From the NCBI RefSeq assembly GCF_001180205.1, contig NZ_CVSU01000025.1, positions 1 to 45,050 on the forward strand: DNA of 45,050 nt, read 5' to 3'. Origin of the DNA: Candidatus Pelagibacter communis (GTDB lineage: Bacteria; Pseudomonadota; Alphaproteobacteria; Pelagibacterales; Pelagibacteraceae). A model generated the notes under the pieces. It was not told the origin of the DNA, did not search any database, and saw only the letters and a list, made by a program, of their open reading frames with translations. The stretch's first letter is position 1. Each line of letters begins with the position of its first letter. A program made the position numbers and the translations under genes. This document shows positions 8,437 through 17,937 of the stretch, piece after piece.

Positions 8437-9003
8437 TTAATTATTAATAAAGTTTTTAAGAATTTTCATTCCAAACTTAGTTTTAATACTTTCAGGATGG
8501 AATTGTACACCATGAATATTAAATTTTTTATGTTGAACACCCATTATAATTCCATCTTCAGTCTCTGCTGTAATCTCTAGCTCTTTTGATAAGGTTTTTT
8601 TATCAATTACCAAACTATGGTATCTAGTAGCTTCAAATCTATTTGGGAGGTTTTTTAAAATACCAATTTTTTTAGATTTTATTTTGCTTGTTTTACCGTG
8701 CATTAACTTTCTTGCTTGGACAATTTTTGATCCAAAAACTTGTCCGATTATCTGATGACCCAAACATACTCCCAAAAAAGGCAATTCTTTGTATAATGAT
8801 TTCAATATTTTAATACAATTACCAGATTGATTTGGGTTGCCTGGTCCTGGTGAAATAACAATTTTATCATATTTCTTTTTAATGATTTCTTTAGAATTAA
8901 TTTTATCATTTCTAACTACGTCAACATTAACATTTAATGAGGAGATGTAGTGATACAAATTAAAAGTAAAACTATCGTAATTATCTATTAATAATACTTT
9001 CAT
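8437..9003 (-). CDS. trpG: Anthranilate synthase glutamine amidotransferase subunit TrpG
   Basis: TrpG supplies ammonia from glutamine to TrpE. The 188-residue protein is a class I glutamine amidotransferase: the nucleophile motif G-V-C-L-G-H-Q lies near residue 80, and the His/Glu of the triad are in Q-F-H-P-E-S-I near residue 170. The opening L-L-I-D-N-Y-D-S-F-T-F-N is diagnostic of TrpG/PabA. In many bacteria one such subunit serves both anthranilate and p-aminobenzoate synthesis, which may be the case in a streamlined genome. It starts on the last base of the trpE stop (1-nt overlap) and is separate from TrpE, unlike the TrpE-G fusion of some alphaproteobacteria such as Rhizobium. Confidence 0.96.
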   Translation of the reverse strand: MKVLLIDNYDSFTFNLYHYISSLNVNVDVVRNDKINSKEIIKKKYDKIVISPGPGNPNQSGNCIKILKSLYKELPFLGVCLGHQIIGQVFGSKIVQARKLMHGKTSKIKSKKIGILKNLPNRFEATRYHSLVIDKKTLSKELEITAETEDGIIMGVQHKKFNIHGVQFHPESIKTKFGMKILKNFINN

Positions 9004-10463
9004 TATTTTAAAGCATTAATTAAAGCTTTCGCTTTATTAACTGTTTCCTCGTATTCATTTTTGGGTTTACTATCTGCAACTATACCTGCACCTGCTTGTA
9101 CATAAAATTTTTTATTTTTAGCAACTGCGGTTCTTAAGGCTATACATGTATCAAATTCTCCATTTGCAGCGAAATATCCAATTCCACCTGCATAAACTTT
9201 TCTTTTTGTTTTTTCTAATTCATCTATAATTTCCATAGCTCTAATCTTTGGAGCTCCAGAAACAGTACCTGCTGGAAAACCAGCTAAGAGCGATTTAAAT
9301 TTTGAAAATTTTTTATTATATTCCCCAACTACATTTGAGACTATATGCATTACATGAGAATATCTCTCAATAATGAAGTTTTCTGTAACTCTTACCGAAT
9401 TTATCTTTGAGACTTTACCAGCATCATTTCTGCCCAAATCAAGTAACATCAAATGCTCTGAAAGTTCTTTTTTATCTTTAAGAAGATCTTTTTCATAAAA
9501 CAGATCTTCTTTTTTAGTTTTACCCCTTGGTCTGGTTCCTGCAATTGGTCTTACAGTAATTTTATTATCCCTAAGTCTCACAAGTATTTCAGGACTTGCG
9601 CCAATTATTTGAAAATCATCAAAATTGAAGAAAAACATAAAAGGAGAAGGGTTTGTTACTCTTAGTTTTTTATAAATATCTAATGGTTTCTTTGTTAATT
9701 TTGCCTCAAATCTTTGGCTTAAAACAACCTGAAAAATATCTCCTAATTTAATATATTTTTTTGCCTTATTAACCATTGATAAAAATTTATTTTTTGAAGT
9801 GTTAGATTTCACTTTTATATTTTTTGATTTTTGAATTATTTTTTTATCAATATTTTTGATTGATGACTGAATGAGTAATTTAAACAAATCAGATTTAATT
9901 TCTTCAAATTTATTTTTATAGTTTTTAATTTTTTCATCTTTAAAAATATTAGATATGTAAAAAATTTCTTTTTTTAAATTATCATGAATGACTAAAGTTC
10001 TTGGACGAAGAAGCCTTACATCTGGCAAATTAAGATCGTTTTTACAATTATTTGGAATTTTTTCTATGTATCTAATTGAGTCATAAGAAAAATACCCAGA
10101 GATTAATGAGCAAATGTTAGGTAAATTTTTGGGAGTTTCAAACTTGAAATCTTCAATTATTTTTTCAATTAATTTATCTGGTTTATCATTTAATTTTCTT
10201 TTTTTATTTCTTCGAATTAGATAAGAATTATTATTATTAAATTCCCAAATTTTATCAGGATTTTTACCAAATATCGTATATCTACCTTTGATTTTACCTT
10301 TTTCTACAGACTCAAATATAAAGCTGTTTTTTTCCTCTAGGAAATTATCAATTAAATTTAATACTTCCTCATCATTTTTTACTTTCTTTTTAGTAAAGAT
10401 GATTTGATTTTTTTTGCTTCTATGTCGAAACTTAAAATCTTTGAAGCTTCGATTAATAATCAT
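9003..10463 (-). CDS. trpE: Anthranilate synthase component I TrpE
   Basis: TrpE converts chorismate to anthranilate, using ammonia from TrpG. In this 486-residue protein the N-terminal region (about 1-150) carries F-I-F-E-S-V-E-K-G, which corresponds to the tryptophan feedback site. The catalytic chorismate-binding domain (about 220-486) has I-F-Q-V-V-L-S-Q-R-F, I-A-G-T-R-P-R-G, D-L-G-R-N-D, S-H-V-M-H-I-V-S-N-V and F-P-A-G-T-V-S-G-A-P-K, and ends with A-G-A-G-I-V-A-D-S. These favour TrpE over PabB, and the trpGDC context agrees. Its ATG overlaps the upstream ppiD-like stop as ATGA. I see no leader peptide or attenuator ahead of it; any transcriptional control must come from the promoter before the ppiD-like gene. 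Confidence 0.96.
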   Translation of the reverse strand: MIINRSFKDFKFRHRSKKNQIIFTKKKVKNDEEVLNLIDNFLEEKNSFIFESVEKGKIKGRYTIFGKNPDKIWEFNNNNSYLIRRNKKRKLNDKPDKLIEKIIEDFKFETPKNLPNICSLISGYFSYDSIRYIEKIPNNCKNDLNLPDVRLLRPRTLVIHDNLKKEIFYISNIFKDEKIKNYKNKFEEIKSDLFKLLIQSSIKNIDKKIIQKSKNIKVKSNTSKNKFLSMVNKAKKYIKLGDIFQVVLSQRFEAKLTKKPLDIYKKLRVTNPSPFMFFFNFDDFQIIGASPEILVRLRDNKITVRPIAGTRPRGKTKKEDLFYEKDLLKDKKELSEHLMLLDLGRNDAGKVSKINSVRVTENFIIERYSHVMHIVSNVVGEYNKKFSKFKSLLAGFPAGTVSGAPKIRAMEIIDELEKTKRKVYAGGIGYFAANGEFDTCIALRTAVAKNKKFYVQAGAGIVADSKPKNEYEETVNKAKALINALK

Positions 10464-11878
10464 TTGAAATAATTTTTAACTCTATCAATAGTTTTTTGAT
10501 TTAATTGAACTTGATATTTATCATTAAGTAATTGATCATACGATTGTAAGATACTTTTTCTATTATTTGTATTTTGGCTATTTACAAATTTAAGATATTT
10601 TTCATCGGTTTTGTTAAATGAATTTTTATTTGTTCTAGTAATTTTTACTAAATAAATTTTATCTTCTTTGTTTACTAGTGCAAAAGAGTTTACAGGTAAC
10701 GCATAAAGCATTTTTACTGAATTAATATCAATGAGGTTGTCGTCTTCTATAGAATTAATAGAAGAATATTCCTTGTTTGATCCTGCTAGTTCTTCAAATC
10801 TTGAATTATCGAATTTCTTTTTTTGAATTTCTTCAATAATTTCTTTATTGTAATCAAATTTACCTTTTTGATAAATAAACTCAACTATTTCTTCTTTAAT
10901 GATTTCATCATTTAAATCTGGGGCTCGATCATATTGATTACTAATATTATAAAGTAAAAAGTTGTCACCACTTTCTATCAAGTCTATTTTTGATGCTTTC
11001 TTAGAATAAATAAGATCTTCATTAATTTGTTTATTAGAGCTAGGTGCAAACTCATTTACTTCAATAATTTCAACATCTATATCTTCTAATATATTTTCAA
11101 ATGTAATCCCTTGAGAAATTTTGTTCTCAACTGAATCAATTTCATCAAAAAATTCTTGATTGAATTCTTCAATTCCAATTAGATTTTTTGGATTTAAAAT
11201 TGTATACTTAAAATCTATATATTCTTTTTTTAATTGATCTTTATTTTCATCAATAAATGCTTCAATTTCATTTGTTGTGTAATCATTTTTTGTTTTATAC
11301 AGATTTTCCATATCAAAATACTCAATATCCAAAGATTTATTATTTTCTTCAAACTTTTTTTCTATCAAAAAATTTGGTGTTATTGTTCCAGCACCAATAA
11401 AATCAAATAAATGTTTCTGTAATTCTCTATTTTTTAATTGCAATTCAAACATTGCAGCTGACAAGTTGTTGGAGAGTAAAAATTTTTCATATTTAATTCT
11501 TTGAAAAGTACCGTTTTCATCATGGAAATTTTTATTTTCTTTAATGTTTTTAAGTATGGTTCTCTCATTAATTGAAAGATCAAAGTCTTTAATTTCTAAA
11601 TCAATCAATGTAGTTGAAATTAATCCTGATAACAATTCCTCAATAATATTGTTATCTAAATTATCTCGAATAGCTTCTTGTGAAATTCCACTTTGATTCA
11701 CATAGTCAATAAAATCTTGGGTTGTTACATTTGTTTTATTTATTTTTGCAATATTGTTTTGATTGTTTGTACTAAACCCACCGCCAAAACCACCAAAACC
11801 AAAAGCGATGATGATTATGACAATTAACACCAATCCACCAAGTTGTTTCCAGCCTAAGTTTTTTAATTTCTCAATCAT
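10460..11878 (-). CDS. PpiD/SurA_N-like membrane-anchored periplasmic folding factor, short form
   Basis: A 472-residue protein with one N-terminal transmembrane helix (about residues 12-31, L-G-G-L-V-L-I-V-I-I-I-I-A-F-G-F) followed by a Gly/Phe-rich turn and a long hydrophilic periplasmic part. Residues ~45-210 resemble the SurA_N/PpiD chaperone domain (F-x-D-Y-V-N-Q, then A-M-F-E-L-Q-L-K-N-R-E-L-Q). PpiD helps fold outer-membrane proteins at the exit of the Sec translocon. Typical PpiD proteins are over 600 residues and include a parvulin isomerase domain; here the region after Y-I-D-F-K-Y-T-I-L is short and I cannot find the parvulin signatures, so it may be chaperone-only. Its position immediately before trpE is the common alphaproteobacterial arrangement. 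Family assignment is good; isomerase activity is doubtful. Confidence 0.75.
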   Translation of the reverse strand: MIEKLKNLGWKQLGGLVLIVIIIIAFGFGGFGGGFSTNNQNNIAKINKTNVTTQDFIDYVNQSGISQEAIRDNLDNNIIEELLSGLISTTLIDLEIKDFDLSINERTILKNIKENKNFHDENGTFQRIKYEKFLLSNNLSAAMFELQLKNRELQKHLFDFIGAGTITPNFLIEKKFEENNKSLDIEYFDMENLYKTKNDYTTNEIEAFIDENKDQLKKEYIDFKYTILNPKNLIGIEEFNQEFFDEIDSVENKISQGITFENILEDIDVEIIEVNEFAPSSNKQINEDLIYSKKASKIDLIESGDNFLLYNISNQYDRAPDLNDEIIKEEIVEFIYQKGKFDYNKEIIEEIQKKKFDNSRFEELAGSNKEYSSINSIEDDNLIDINSVKMLYALPVNSFALVNKEDKIYLVKITRTNKNSFNKTDEKYLKFVNSQNTNNRKSILQSYDQLLNDKYQVQLNQKTIDRVKNYFK

Positions 11879-11934
11879 AGCGTTATAAATTTATTGATCT
11901 GTAAAAAACAAATCTATAGATTAAAAAGTCAATT
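11879..11934. promoter_or_regulatory. Divergent promoter region, ppiD/trp unit and tpiA unit
   Basis: This 56-nt spacer must drive both divergent units. For tpiA, TTGATC (11894-11899) and TAGATT (11917-11922) are 17 nt apart. For the ppiD-trp unit, on the minus strand, TTGTTT (11906-11911) and TATAAC (11882-11887) are 18 nt apart. The two candidate promoters overlap, so the transcripts would have leaders of only a few nucleotides. Matches are partial and AT-rich background makes chance hits likely. Confidence 0.4.
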
Positions 11935-12675
11935 ATGACAAATAAATATATGTATTTTGTAGCTAATTGGAAAATGTTTGGTGATTTAAGAACTCTAAAT
12001 TCGCTTGATAAAGTAATAAAGTTTTCAAAAAATAATAAAAAAAATAAGTTTAAAATAGTTTATTGCCCACCAAATACATTAATTCGTCCATTATCGAGAA
12101 GACTTAAAAAAACAAAAATAGAGGTTGGTGCCCAAAACTGTCATCACAGCTATGACTACGGTGCGCACACTGGCCAAGTAAATTCTACTATGCTTAAAAA
12201 TGTTGGAGCAAAGTATGTTATTTTGGGACACTCAGAAAATAGACAACTAGGTGAGAAAGATAATTTAATTAATTTAAAAATAAAAAGTTCAATTAAAACA
12301 GGTCTCAAAATTATACTTTGTATTGGCGAAACCCTGAAAGAAAGAAGACAAAATAAAACTAATCAAATTTTAAAAAGACAAATTGAAAAAGGATTAAAAT
12401 CCATAAAGAATAAATCCAAAATTATTATAGCCTATGAACCGGTATGGTCTATTGGCAAAGGTGTAATTCCAAAAGAAGCTGATTTAAACAAAGCTATTTC
12501 ATTTATTAAAAGTAGATTTGTAAAAAAATATCCTAAAATTCTATATGGTGGATCTGTAAATGCTAATAACTTAAGTGTATTAAAAAAAATTCCCAACATT
12601 GACGGTTTTTTGATTGGAGGCGCATCGCAAAACCCAAAAAAATTTATTGATATAATCAAAAAAACCATTAATTAG
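11935..12675 (+). CDS. tpiA: Triosephosphate isomerase TpiA
   Basis: TpiA interconverts dihydroxyacetone phosphate and glyceraldehyde-3-phosphate. The 246-residue protein is a complete TIM barrel. Catalytic residues are in place: Lys13 in A-N-W-K-M, His99 in I-L-G-H-S-E-N-R, and Glu168 in A-Y-E-P-V-W-S-I-G. The phosphate-binding loops L-Y-G-G-S-V-N and G-F-L-I-G-G-A-S are present near the C-terminus. An in-frame ATG five codons downstream (11950) is possible but would trim the residues before the first strand. It is followed by secG after 6 nt, and with pyrG, kdsA and eno forms the tpiA-secG-pyrG-kdsA-eno run typical of alphaproteobacteria. Confidence 0.97.
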   Translation: MTNKYMYFVANWKMFGDLRTLNSLDKVIKFSKNNKKNKFKIVYCPPNTLIRPLSRRLKKTKIEVGAQNCHHSYDYGAHTGQVNSTMLKNVGAKYVILGHSENRQLGEKDNLINLKIKSSIKTGLKIILCIGETLKERRQNKTNQILKRQIEKGLKSIKNKSKIIIAYEPVWSIGKGVIPKEADLNKAISFIKSRFVKKYPKILYGGSVNANNLSVLKKIPNIDGFLIGGASQNPKKFIDIIKKTIN

Positions 12676-12681
12676 ACCCAC

Positions 12682-12981
12682 ATGGAAACTTTATTATTAG
12701 TAATCAACATCATACTTGCAGTTATTCTAGTTCTTTTAGTTTTATTCCAAAAATCAGAAGGAGGTGCTCTTGGTATTGGAGTTTCTCAAGAAAATTTTAT
12801 GCTCTCTAGATCAGCAGGCAGTTTTATGACAAAAGCCACTGCAATCGTGGCAACACTTTTTATTATTTGCAGTCTAGCTCTAACAATAATTTCAAGAGCA
12901 GAACTTACTCCTACGGGGTCTGTATTGGATACAGTTGAGGAAAAAACTGAAGACACGCCTTCAATTCCAGAAAATAATTAA
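12682..12981 (+). CDS. secG: Preprotein translocase subunit SecG
   Basis: SecG is the small subunit of the SecYEG channel in the cytoplasmic membrane. The 99-residue protein has two hydrophobic helices (about residues 3-22 and 50-69) joined by the conserved cytoplasmic loop L-F-Q-K-S-E-G-G-A-L-G-I-G, which is the family signature, and ends in an acidic Pro/Thr/Glu tail. The tpiA-secG-pyrG order supports the call. It starts 6 nt after tpiA and ends 44 nt before pyrG. The 44-nt spacer could hold a weak pyrG promoter, but I see no convincing elements. Confidence 0.94.
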   Translation: METLLLVINIILAVILVLLVLFQKSEGGALGIGVSQENFMLSRSAGSFMTKATAIVATLFIICSLALTIISRAELTPTGSVLDTVEEKTEDTPSIPENN

Positions 12982-13025
12982 TTAATCCTTTTCAATTCAT
13001 TTTTTATTCGCTATAAGATACTTCC

Positions 13026-14642
13026 ATGGCGCGATATATATTTGTCACTGGCGGCGTGGTTTCCTCTCTTGGTAAAGGTCTATCTTCTGCATCACTTGCT
13101 TATTTATTACAATCAAGAGGTTACAAAGTTCGTTTAAGAAAATTAGACCCATATTTAAATGTCGATCCAGGAACAATGAGTCCGTTTCAACATGGTGAAG
13201 TTTTTGTAACAGACGATGGAGCTGAAACAGATTTAGATTTAGGTCACTATGAAAGATTTTCTGGCGTTACTGCAAAGAAAACTGATAACATTACAACTGG
13301 AAAAATTTATAGTGATGTTCTTAGAAAAGAGAGAAAAGGTCAGTATTTAGGTAAGACAGTTCAAGTTATTCCTCATATCACAGATAGAATTAAAGAATTT
13401 ATAAAACACGATACTCACAAAGAAGATTTTGTCATTTGTGAAATAGGAGGAATAGTAGGTGATATAGAAAGTTTACCATTTGTAGAAGCTATAAGACAAT
13501 TTTCCAATGATATTGGCAAAAAAAATGCATTATTTATTCATTTAACTTTAGTTCCTTATTTAAAAGCATCGGATGAAATAAAAACAAAACCAACCCAACA
13601 TTCAGTTAAAGAATTAAGAAGCATTGGTATTCAACCTGATATAATTATTTGTAGATCAGAAAGACCTATTCCTTTAGACCATAGAAAAAAAATATCTTTG
13701 TTTTGTAATGTTGATATCAAAAATGTAATTGAAACTGTTGATGTTAAAACTATTTATGAGGCTCCGATTAGTTTTTTTAATCAAAAATTAGATATTCAAG
13801 TTTTAAATTATTTTAAATTAAAATCAAAAAAACCCGCAAATCTGAATCCTTGGAAAAAAATAACTCAAATTACTCTTAATACTAAAAGACATGTTAACAT
13901 CGCAATTATTGGTAAATACGTTGAATTAAAAGATGCTTATAAATCTTTAGATGAAGCACTTACTCATGGAGGAATATCCAATAATCTTAAAGTTAATTTG
14001 GTTAGAATAGATTCTGAAAAATTAAAAGTTTCAGAGATTAAAAATAAACTTAAAAATGTTTCAGGAATTCTAATTCCAGGTGGTTTTGGCAAAAGGGGAA
14101 CTGAGGGTAAAATTGAAGCAATAAGGTATGCAAGAATAAATAAAATTCCATTCCTTGGAATTTGTTATGGAATGCAAATGGCAATAATTGAATTTGCTAG
14201 AAATCAATTAAAGATTAAAAAAGCAACTTCTTCTGAGTTTGATAAAGGCGGTGTTCAAATTATCGGCTTGATGCATGAATGGGAGAAGAGTGGTAGAAAA
14301 GTTAAAGGAACAGATAAAGACTTAGGAGGCACCATGAGACTTGGTTCTTATGATGCAATTTTAAAAGATAAATCTAAAATTAGAGATATTTATAAGTCCA
14401 GATTAATCAAAGAGAGACATAGACATAGATATGAAGTGGATATTTCATATAAAGAAAAGTTTGAGAAGAAAGGGTTAATATTTTCAGGTTTATCTCCAGA
14501 TCATAAGCTTCCAGAGATAATAGAACTTAAAAATCATCCTTGGTTTATAGGAGTTCAGTTCCATCCTGAATTTAAATCTAGACCTTTGAACCCGCATCCT
14601 TTATTCTCTTCTTTTATCAAAGCAGCAAAAAATCAAAAATGA
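13026..14642 (+). CDS. pyrG: CTP synthase PyrG
   Basis: PyrG aminates UTP to CTP using ATP and glutamine. The 538-residue protein has the normal two-domain layout. The synthetase domain (about 1-270) starts with [14 protein letters not shown] and contains [11 protein letters not shown] and [10 protein letters not shown]. The class I glutamine amidotransferase domain has its nucleophile in L-G-I-C-Y-G-M-Q-M (Cys near residue 380) and its His/Glu in Q-F-H-P-E-F near residue 515. It ends in an ATGA overlap with kdsA. The first 50 bases of the gene are richer in GC than most of the window, in the invariant P-loop region. Confidence 0.98.
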   Translation: MARYIFVTGGVVSSLGKGLSSASLAYLLQSRGYKVRLRKLDPYLNVDPGTMSPFQHGEVFVTDDGAETDLDLGHYERFSGVTAKKTDNITTGKIYSDVLRKERKGQYLGKTVQVIPHITDRIKEFIKHDTHKEDFVICEIGGIVGDIESLPFVEAIRQFSNDIGKKNALFIHLTLVPYLKASDEIKTKPTQHSVKELRSIGIQPDIIICRSERPIPLDHRKKISLFCNVDIKNVIETVDVKTIYEAPISFFNQKLDIQVLNYFKLKSKKPANLNPWKKITQITLNTKRHVNIAIIGKYVELKDAYKSLDEALTHGGISNNLKVNLVRIDSEKLKVSEIKNKLKNVSGILIPGGFGKRGTEGKIEAIRYARINKIPFLGICYGMQMAIIEFARNQLKIKKATSSEFDKGGVQIIGLMHEWEKSGRKVKGTDKDLGGTMRLGSYDAILKDKSKIRDIYKSRLIKERHRHRYEVDISYKEKFEKKGLIFSGLSPDHKLPEIIELKNHPWFIGVQFHPEFKSRPLNPHPLFSSFIKAAKNQK

Positions 14643-15463
14643 GTGCGATTAAAGTAAATTGTGAAAATATAGAAATTTCAAACAACAATAAGATTTGCAT
14701 TATTGCAGGTCCATGTCAGTTAGAGACAGAACAACATGCACTCGATATGGCTGGAAAAATTAAGGAAATTACTTCGAAATTTGGCCTTGGATTTATTTAC
14801 AAAACCTCATTTGATAAAGCAAACAGAACAAGTTTAAAAGGTAAAAGGGGAGCAGGATTAGATGCATCACTTCCCGTATTTGATAAAATTAAAAAGGAGT
14901 TGAATGTCCCTATTTTAACAGACATTCATAATGCTGAACAATGCGAAATTGTTTCAAAACATGTTGATGTTTTACAAATACCAGCTTTTTTATGTCGACA
15001 AACAGACTTATTAATTGCTGCAGCTAAAACAAATAAAATTATTAATGTAAAAAAAGGTCAGTTCTTAGCACCGTGGGATATGGAGAATGTTACAAAGAAA
15101 ATTTCAGAGTCTGGAAATGAAAAAATATTAGTAACTGAAAGAGGTGCAAGTTTTGGATACAACACTTTAGTTTCTGACATGAGGTCATTACCTATAATGG
15201 CAAAAAATGGTTATCCAGTAATTTTTGATGCAACACATTCAGTTCAACAGCCGGGTGGACAAGGAGATTCTTCTGGTGGTCAAAGAGAATTTGTAGAATA
15301 TTTAGCAAGAGCAGCAGTAGCTGTTGGAGTTGCTGGTGTATTTATTGAAACGCATCAAGATCCTGACAATGCACCTTCCGATGGACCAAACATGGTAGCA
15401 TTGAATAAATTAGAGAATCTATTAAAACAATTACACGATATAGATAATCTAATAAAAAAATAG
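14639..15463 (+). CDS. kdsA: 3-deoxy-D-manno-octulosonate 8-phosphate synthase KdsA
   Basis: KdsA condenses phosphoenolpyruvate with arabinose-5-phosphate to KDO-8-phosphate, the first committed step towards the KDO of the LPS inner core. The 274-residue protein is a (beta/alpha)8 barrel of normal size. Recognisable segments are I-A-G-P-C-Q-L-E near residue 21, [11 protein letters not shown] near 55, T-D-I-H near 96, [11 protein letters not shown] near 115, [10 protein letters not shown], and [11 protein letters not shown] near 200. The first of these has Cys where class II metal-dependent enzymes have it, but I cannot assign the metal class with certainty. It overlaps eno by one base (TAGTG). 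Confidence 0.97.
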   Translation: MSAIKVNCENIEISNNNKICIIAGPCQLETEQHALDMAGKIKEITSKFGLGFIYKTSFDKANRTSLKGKRGAGLDASLPVFDKIKKELNVPILTDIHNAEQCEIVSKHVDVLQIPAFLCRQTDLLIAAAKTNKIINVKKGQFLAPWDMENVTKKISESGNEKILVTERGASFGYNTLVSDMRSLPIMAKNGYPVIFDATHSVQQPGGQGDSSGGQREFVEYLARAAVAVGVAGVFIETHQDPDNAPSDGPNMVALNKLENLLKQLHDIDNLIKK

Positions 15464-16719
15464 TGAGTAAAATTTTAAAAGTAAAAGCACGTCAAATTTT
15501 TGACAGCAGAGGAAATCCAACAGTAGAGGCTGAGGTTTATATTAAAAATAATAGCGCATCCGCTATCTGCCCTTCAGGTGCTTCCACAGGAACTTTCGAA
15601 GCTTTTGAAAAAAGAGATAAAAATAATAAACGTTATTTAGGAAAAAGTGTTTTAAATGCAGTTAACTTAGTTAATACAAAGATTTCAAAAAAATTAAAAG
15701 GGCAAAGTATCCATAATCAAGAAAGAGTTGATGCTTTGTTAATTAACTTGGATGGTACAAGACAAAAAACAAACTTAGGAGCTAATGCGATGTTAGCTGT
15801 TTCTATGGCTGTAAAAAAATTGTCTGCAAAAGCAAAAAAATTACCTTTGTATAAAACATTTTTTCAAAAAAATAACTTTCAATTACCTTATCCATTAATG
15901 AACATTATTAATGGTGGAGCACATGCAAATAATGGTCTTAGAATTCAAGAGTTTATGATTAGACCTGATCGAGCAAAAAACTTTTCTGAGGCTATGAGAA
16001 TTTGTTTTGTAGTCATTAAAAACTTGAGTAAATTAATTAAAGATAAAGGTCTATCAACCTCTGTAGGTGATGAAGGTGGGTTTGCACCCATGATCAGTAG
16101 TAATAATCAAGCACTAGATTTGATTGTAACTGCAATAAGAAAATCAGGATTTATTAACGGTAAAGATGTTTCTATTTGTCTAGATGTGGCAGCTAATGAA
16201 TTATATAAAAAGAAAAAATACTCTATTCATTCAAAAAGTTACATTTCAGTAGATAAATCCATTAAAGAATATCAAAAAATTATTAAAAAATATAATATCA
16301 AGTCTATTGAGGATCCATTTGCTGAAAATGATTGGTTGGCATGGAACAAATTAATGAAATCAATAAAAAAAGTTCAGATCGTAGGAGATGACTTGTATGT
16401 AACAAATCTTGAAAGATTAAAGAAAGGTTTCCTAAATATTTCCTCTAATTCTATCTTAATTAAGCTAAATCAAATTGGTACCGTCTCAGAAACCTTAGAT
16501 GTAATTAAATTTGCTCAAACCATTGGATATAAAACAATTATATCTCACCGATCAGGCGATAGTGAAGATACTTTTATTGCTGATTTAGCGGTGGGCACTA
16601 ATTCAAATCAAATTAAAACTGGATCTTTAGCTAGATCTGAAAGGGTCGCAAAATATAATCAATTAATTCGTATTGAAGAAGAACTTGGAAAAAAAGCGAG
16701 GATGAATAAGATCAATTAA
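15463..16719 (+). CDS. eno: Enolase (phosphopyruvate hydratase)
   Basis: Enolase dehydrates 2-phosphoglycerate to phosphoenolpyruvate; its product also feeds KdsA, encoded just upstream. The 418-residue protein is full length. Diagnostic segments are A-R-Q-I-F-D-S-R-G-N-P-T-V-E at the start, G-A-S-T-G near residue 38, N-G-G-A-H-A near 149, D-E-G-G-F-A-P near 205, and S-H-R-S-G-D-S-E-D-T near 365 at the active site. The start is a GTG whose first base is the last base of the kdsA stop (TAGTG), so translation is coupled. The stop overlaps the next gene as TAATG. No other in-frame start near this position keeps the conserved N-terminus. Confidence 0.98.
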   Translation: MSKILKVKARQIFDSRGNPTVEAEVYIKNNSASAICPSGASTGTFEAFEKRDKNNKRYLGKSVLNAVNLVNTKISKKLKGQSIHNQERVDALLINLDGTRQKTNLGANAMLAVSMAVKKLSAKAKKLPLYKTFFQKNNFQLPYPLMNIINGGAHANNGLRIQEFMIRPDRAKNFSEAMRICFVVIKNLSKLIKDKGLSTSVGDEGGFAPMISSNNQALDLIVTAIRKSGFINGKDVSICLDVAANELYKKKKYSIHSKSYISVDKSIKEYQKIIKKYNIKSIEDPFAENDWLAWNKLMKSIKKVQIVGDDLYVTNLERLKKGFLNISSNSILIKLNQIGTVSETLDVIKFAQTIGYKTIISHRSGDSEDTFIADLAVGTNSNQIKTGSLARSERVAKYNQLIRIEEELGKKARMNKIN

Positions 16720-17021
16720 TGCTTAGATTAATAAAAAAAAATTATTTTTTATTAATATCTATTTTTCTTATTTTCTATTTCGGTTTTAATTTAGTATCTG
16801 GGGAAAGAGGTCTTTTTTCTTATATAGAAAAAAAAGAGGTTTTGTCTAACTTGAAAAAAGAAGAATTGTCCTTAACTAGTAAAATAGAAGATATGGATCA
16901 TAAAAATTCACTTTTAAGCACTAATTTAGATCTTGATTATATAGAGATTTTAATTAGAGAAAGATTCTTATTTGGAAAAAAGAATGAAACAATTTATATA
17001 ATAAAAAAAAATGACAACTAA
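16719..17021 (+). CDS. ftsB: FtsB/DivIC-type septum formation initiator
   Basis: A 100-residue protein with a short cytoplasmic N-terminus, one transmembrane helix (about residues 9-26) and a periplasmic segment predicted as coiled coil (about 35-75, Lys/Glu/Leu/Ser-rich), ending with [14 protein letters not shown], which resembles the conserved end of FtsB/DivIC. FtsB bridges FtsL and FtsQ in the divisome. Placement right after eno is the usual proteobacterial arrangement. In many alphaproteobacteria pdhA, pdhB and pdhC follow; here the gene overlaps lipA directly by 11 nt. Sequence similarity in this family is weak, so the call rests on topology and context together. Confidence 0.8.
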   Translation: MLRLIKKNYFLLISIFLIFYFGFNLVSGERGLFSYIEKKEVLSNLKKEELSLTSKIEDMDHKNSLLSTNLDLDYIEILIRERFLFGKKNETIYIIKKNDN

Positions 17022-17937
17022 AATTAGACATCCTGAAAAAGTTAATAAACCCATTAATCCAATTAAAAAAAAACCAGATTGGATAAGATCAAAATTATCA
17101 AACAGTAGAGAGTTTTTTTTAACTAAAACAGTAGTAAATCAAAATAACTTAGTCACAGTATGTCAGGAAGCTAATTGTCCAAATATAACAGAATGTTGGA
17201 GTAAGAGACACGCAACATTTATGATTATGGGAGACACATGTACGAGAGCATGTGCTTTTTGTGATGTAAAGACTGGGAAACCTGAAAGCATAGATCCATT
17301 CGAGCCTTACAAAATATCAAACGCTGTTAAAAAATTAAATTTAAAACATGTTGTTATCACCTCAGTAGATAGAGATGATCTTGATGACGGTGGATCTAAT
17401 CATTTTTATGAAGTAATACAAGCTACACGTAAAAAAAATCCAAAAACATCTATTGAAGTTTTAACACCAGACTTTCTTAGAAAAGGTGACGCGTATAAAA
17501 AACTTTTAGAGGCTGATTTTGATGTTTTCAATCATAATATAGAGACTGTTCCACGTCTTTATCTTAAAGTAAGACCTGGTGCTAGATATTTTGGATCTTT
17601 AGAACTTTTAAAAAATGTTAAAAAATTTAATAAAAAAGTTTTTACAAAATCTGGTTTAATGGTTGGTCTTGGTGAAGATAAGGATGAATTAATTCAGGTA
17701 ATGGATGATCTAAGATCAGCTGAAGTAGATTTTTTAACTATTGGTCAATATCTACAACCATCCCCAAAACACCATCCTCTAAGTAGATATTACCACCCTG
17801 ATGAATTTAAAGATTTAGAAAATATTGCTAAAACCAAAGGCTTCTTGTTAGTTTCTTCATCGCCTCTAACCAGATCTTCGTATCATGCTGATGAAGATTT
17901 TGCGAAACTTAAAGAAAAAAGATTACAAAACAATTAA
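17011..17937 (+). CDS. lipA: Lipoyl synthase LipA
   Basis: LipA is a radical-SAM enzyme that inserts two sulfur atoms into octanoyl groups on lipoyl domains of 2-oxoacid dehydrogenases and GcvH. Both iron-sulfur clusters can be placed: the auxiliary cluster by Cys51, Cys56 and Cys62 ([13 protein letters not shown]), and the radical-SAM cluster by Cys77, Cys81 and Cys84 (C-T-R-A-C-A-F-C). The C-terminal [11 protein letters not shown] motif, whose Ser ligates the auxiliary cluster, is present. Length (308) is normal. The start lies within the end of the ftsB-like gene, and the stop overlaps the COQ10-like gene as TAATG. Confidence 0.97.
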   Translation: MTTKIRHPEKVNKPINPIKKKPDWIRSKLSNSREFFLTKTVVNQNNLVTVCQEANCPNITECWSKRHATFMIMGDTCTRACAFCDVKTGKPESIDPFEPYKISNAVKKLNLKHVVITSVDRDDLDDGGSNHFYEVIQATRKKNPKTSIEVLTPDFLRKGDAYKKLLEADFDVFNHNIETVPRLYLKVRPGARYFGSLELLKNVKKFNKKVFTKSGLMVGLGEDKDELIQVMDDLRSAEVDFLTIGQYLQPSPKHHPLSRYYHPDEFKDLENIAKTKGFLLVSSSPLTRSSYHADEDFAKLKEKRLQNN

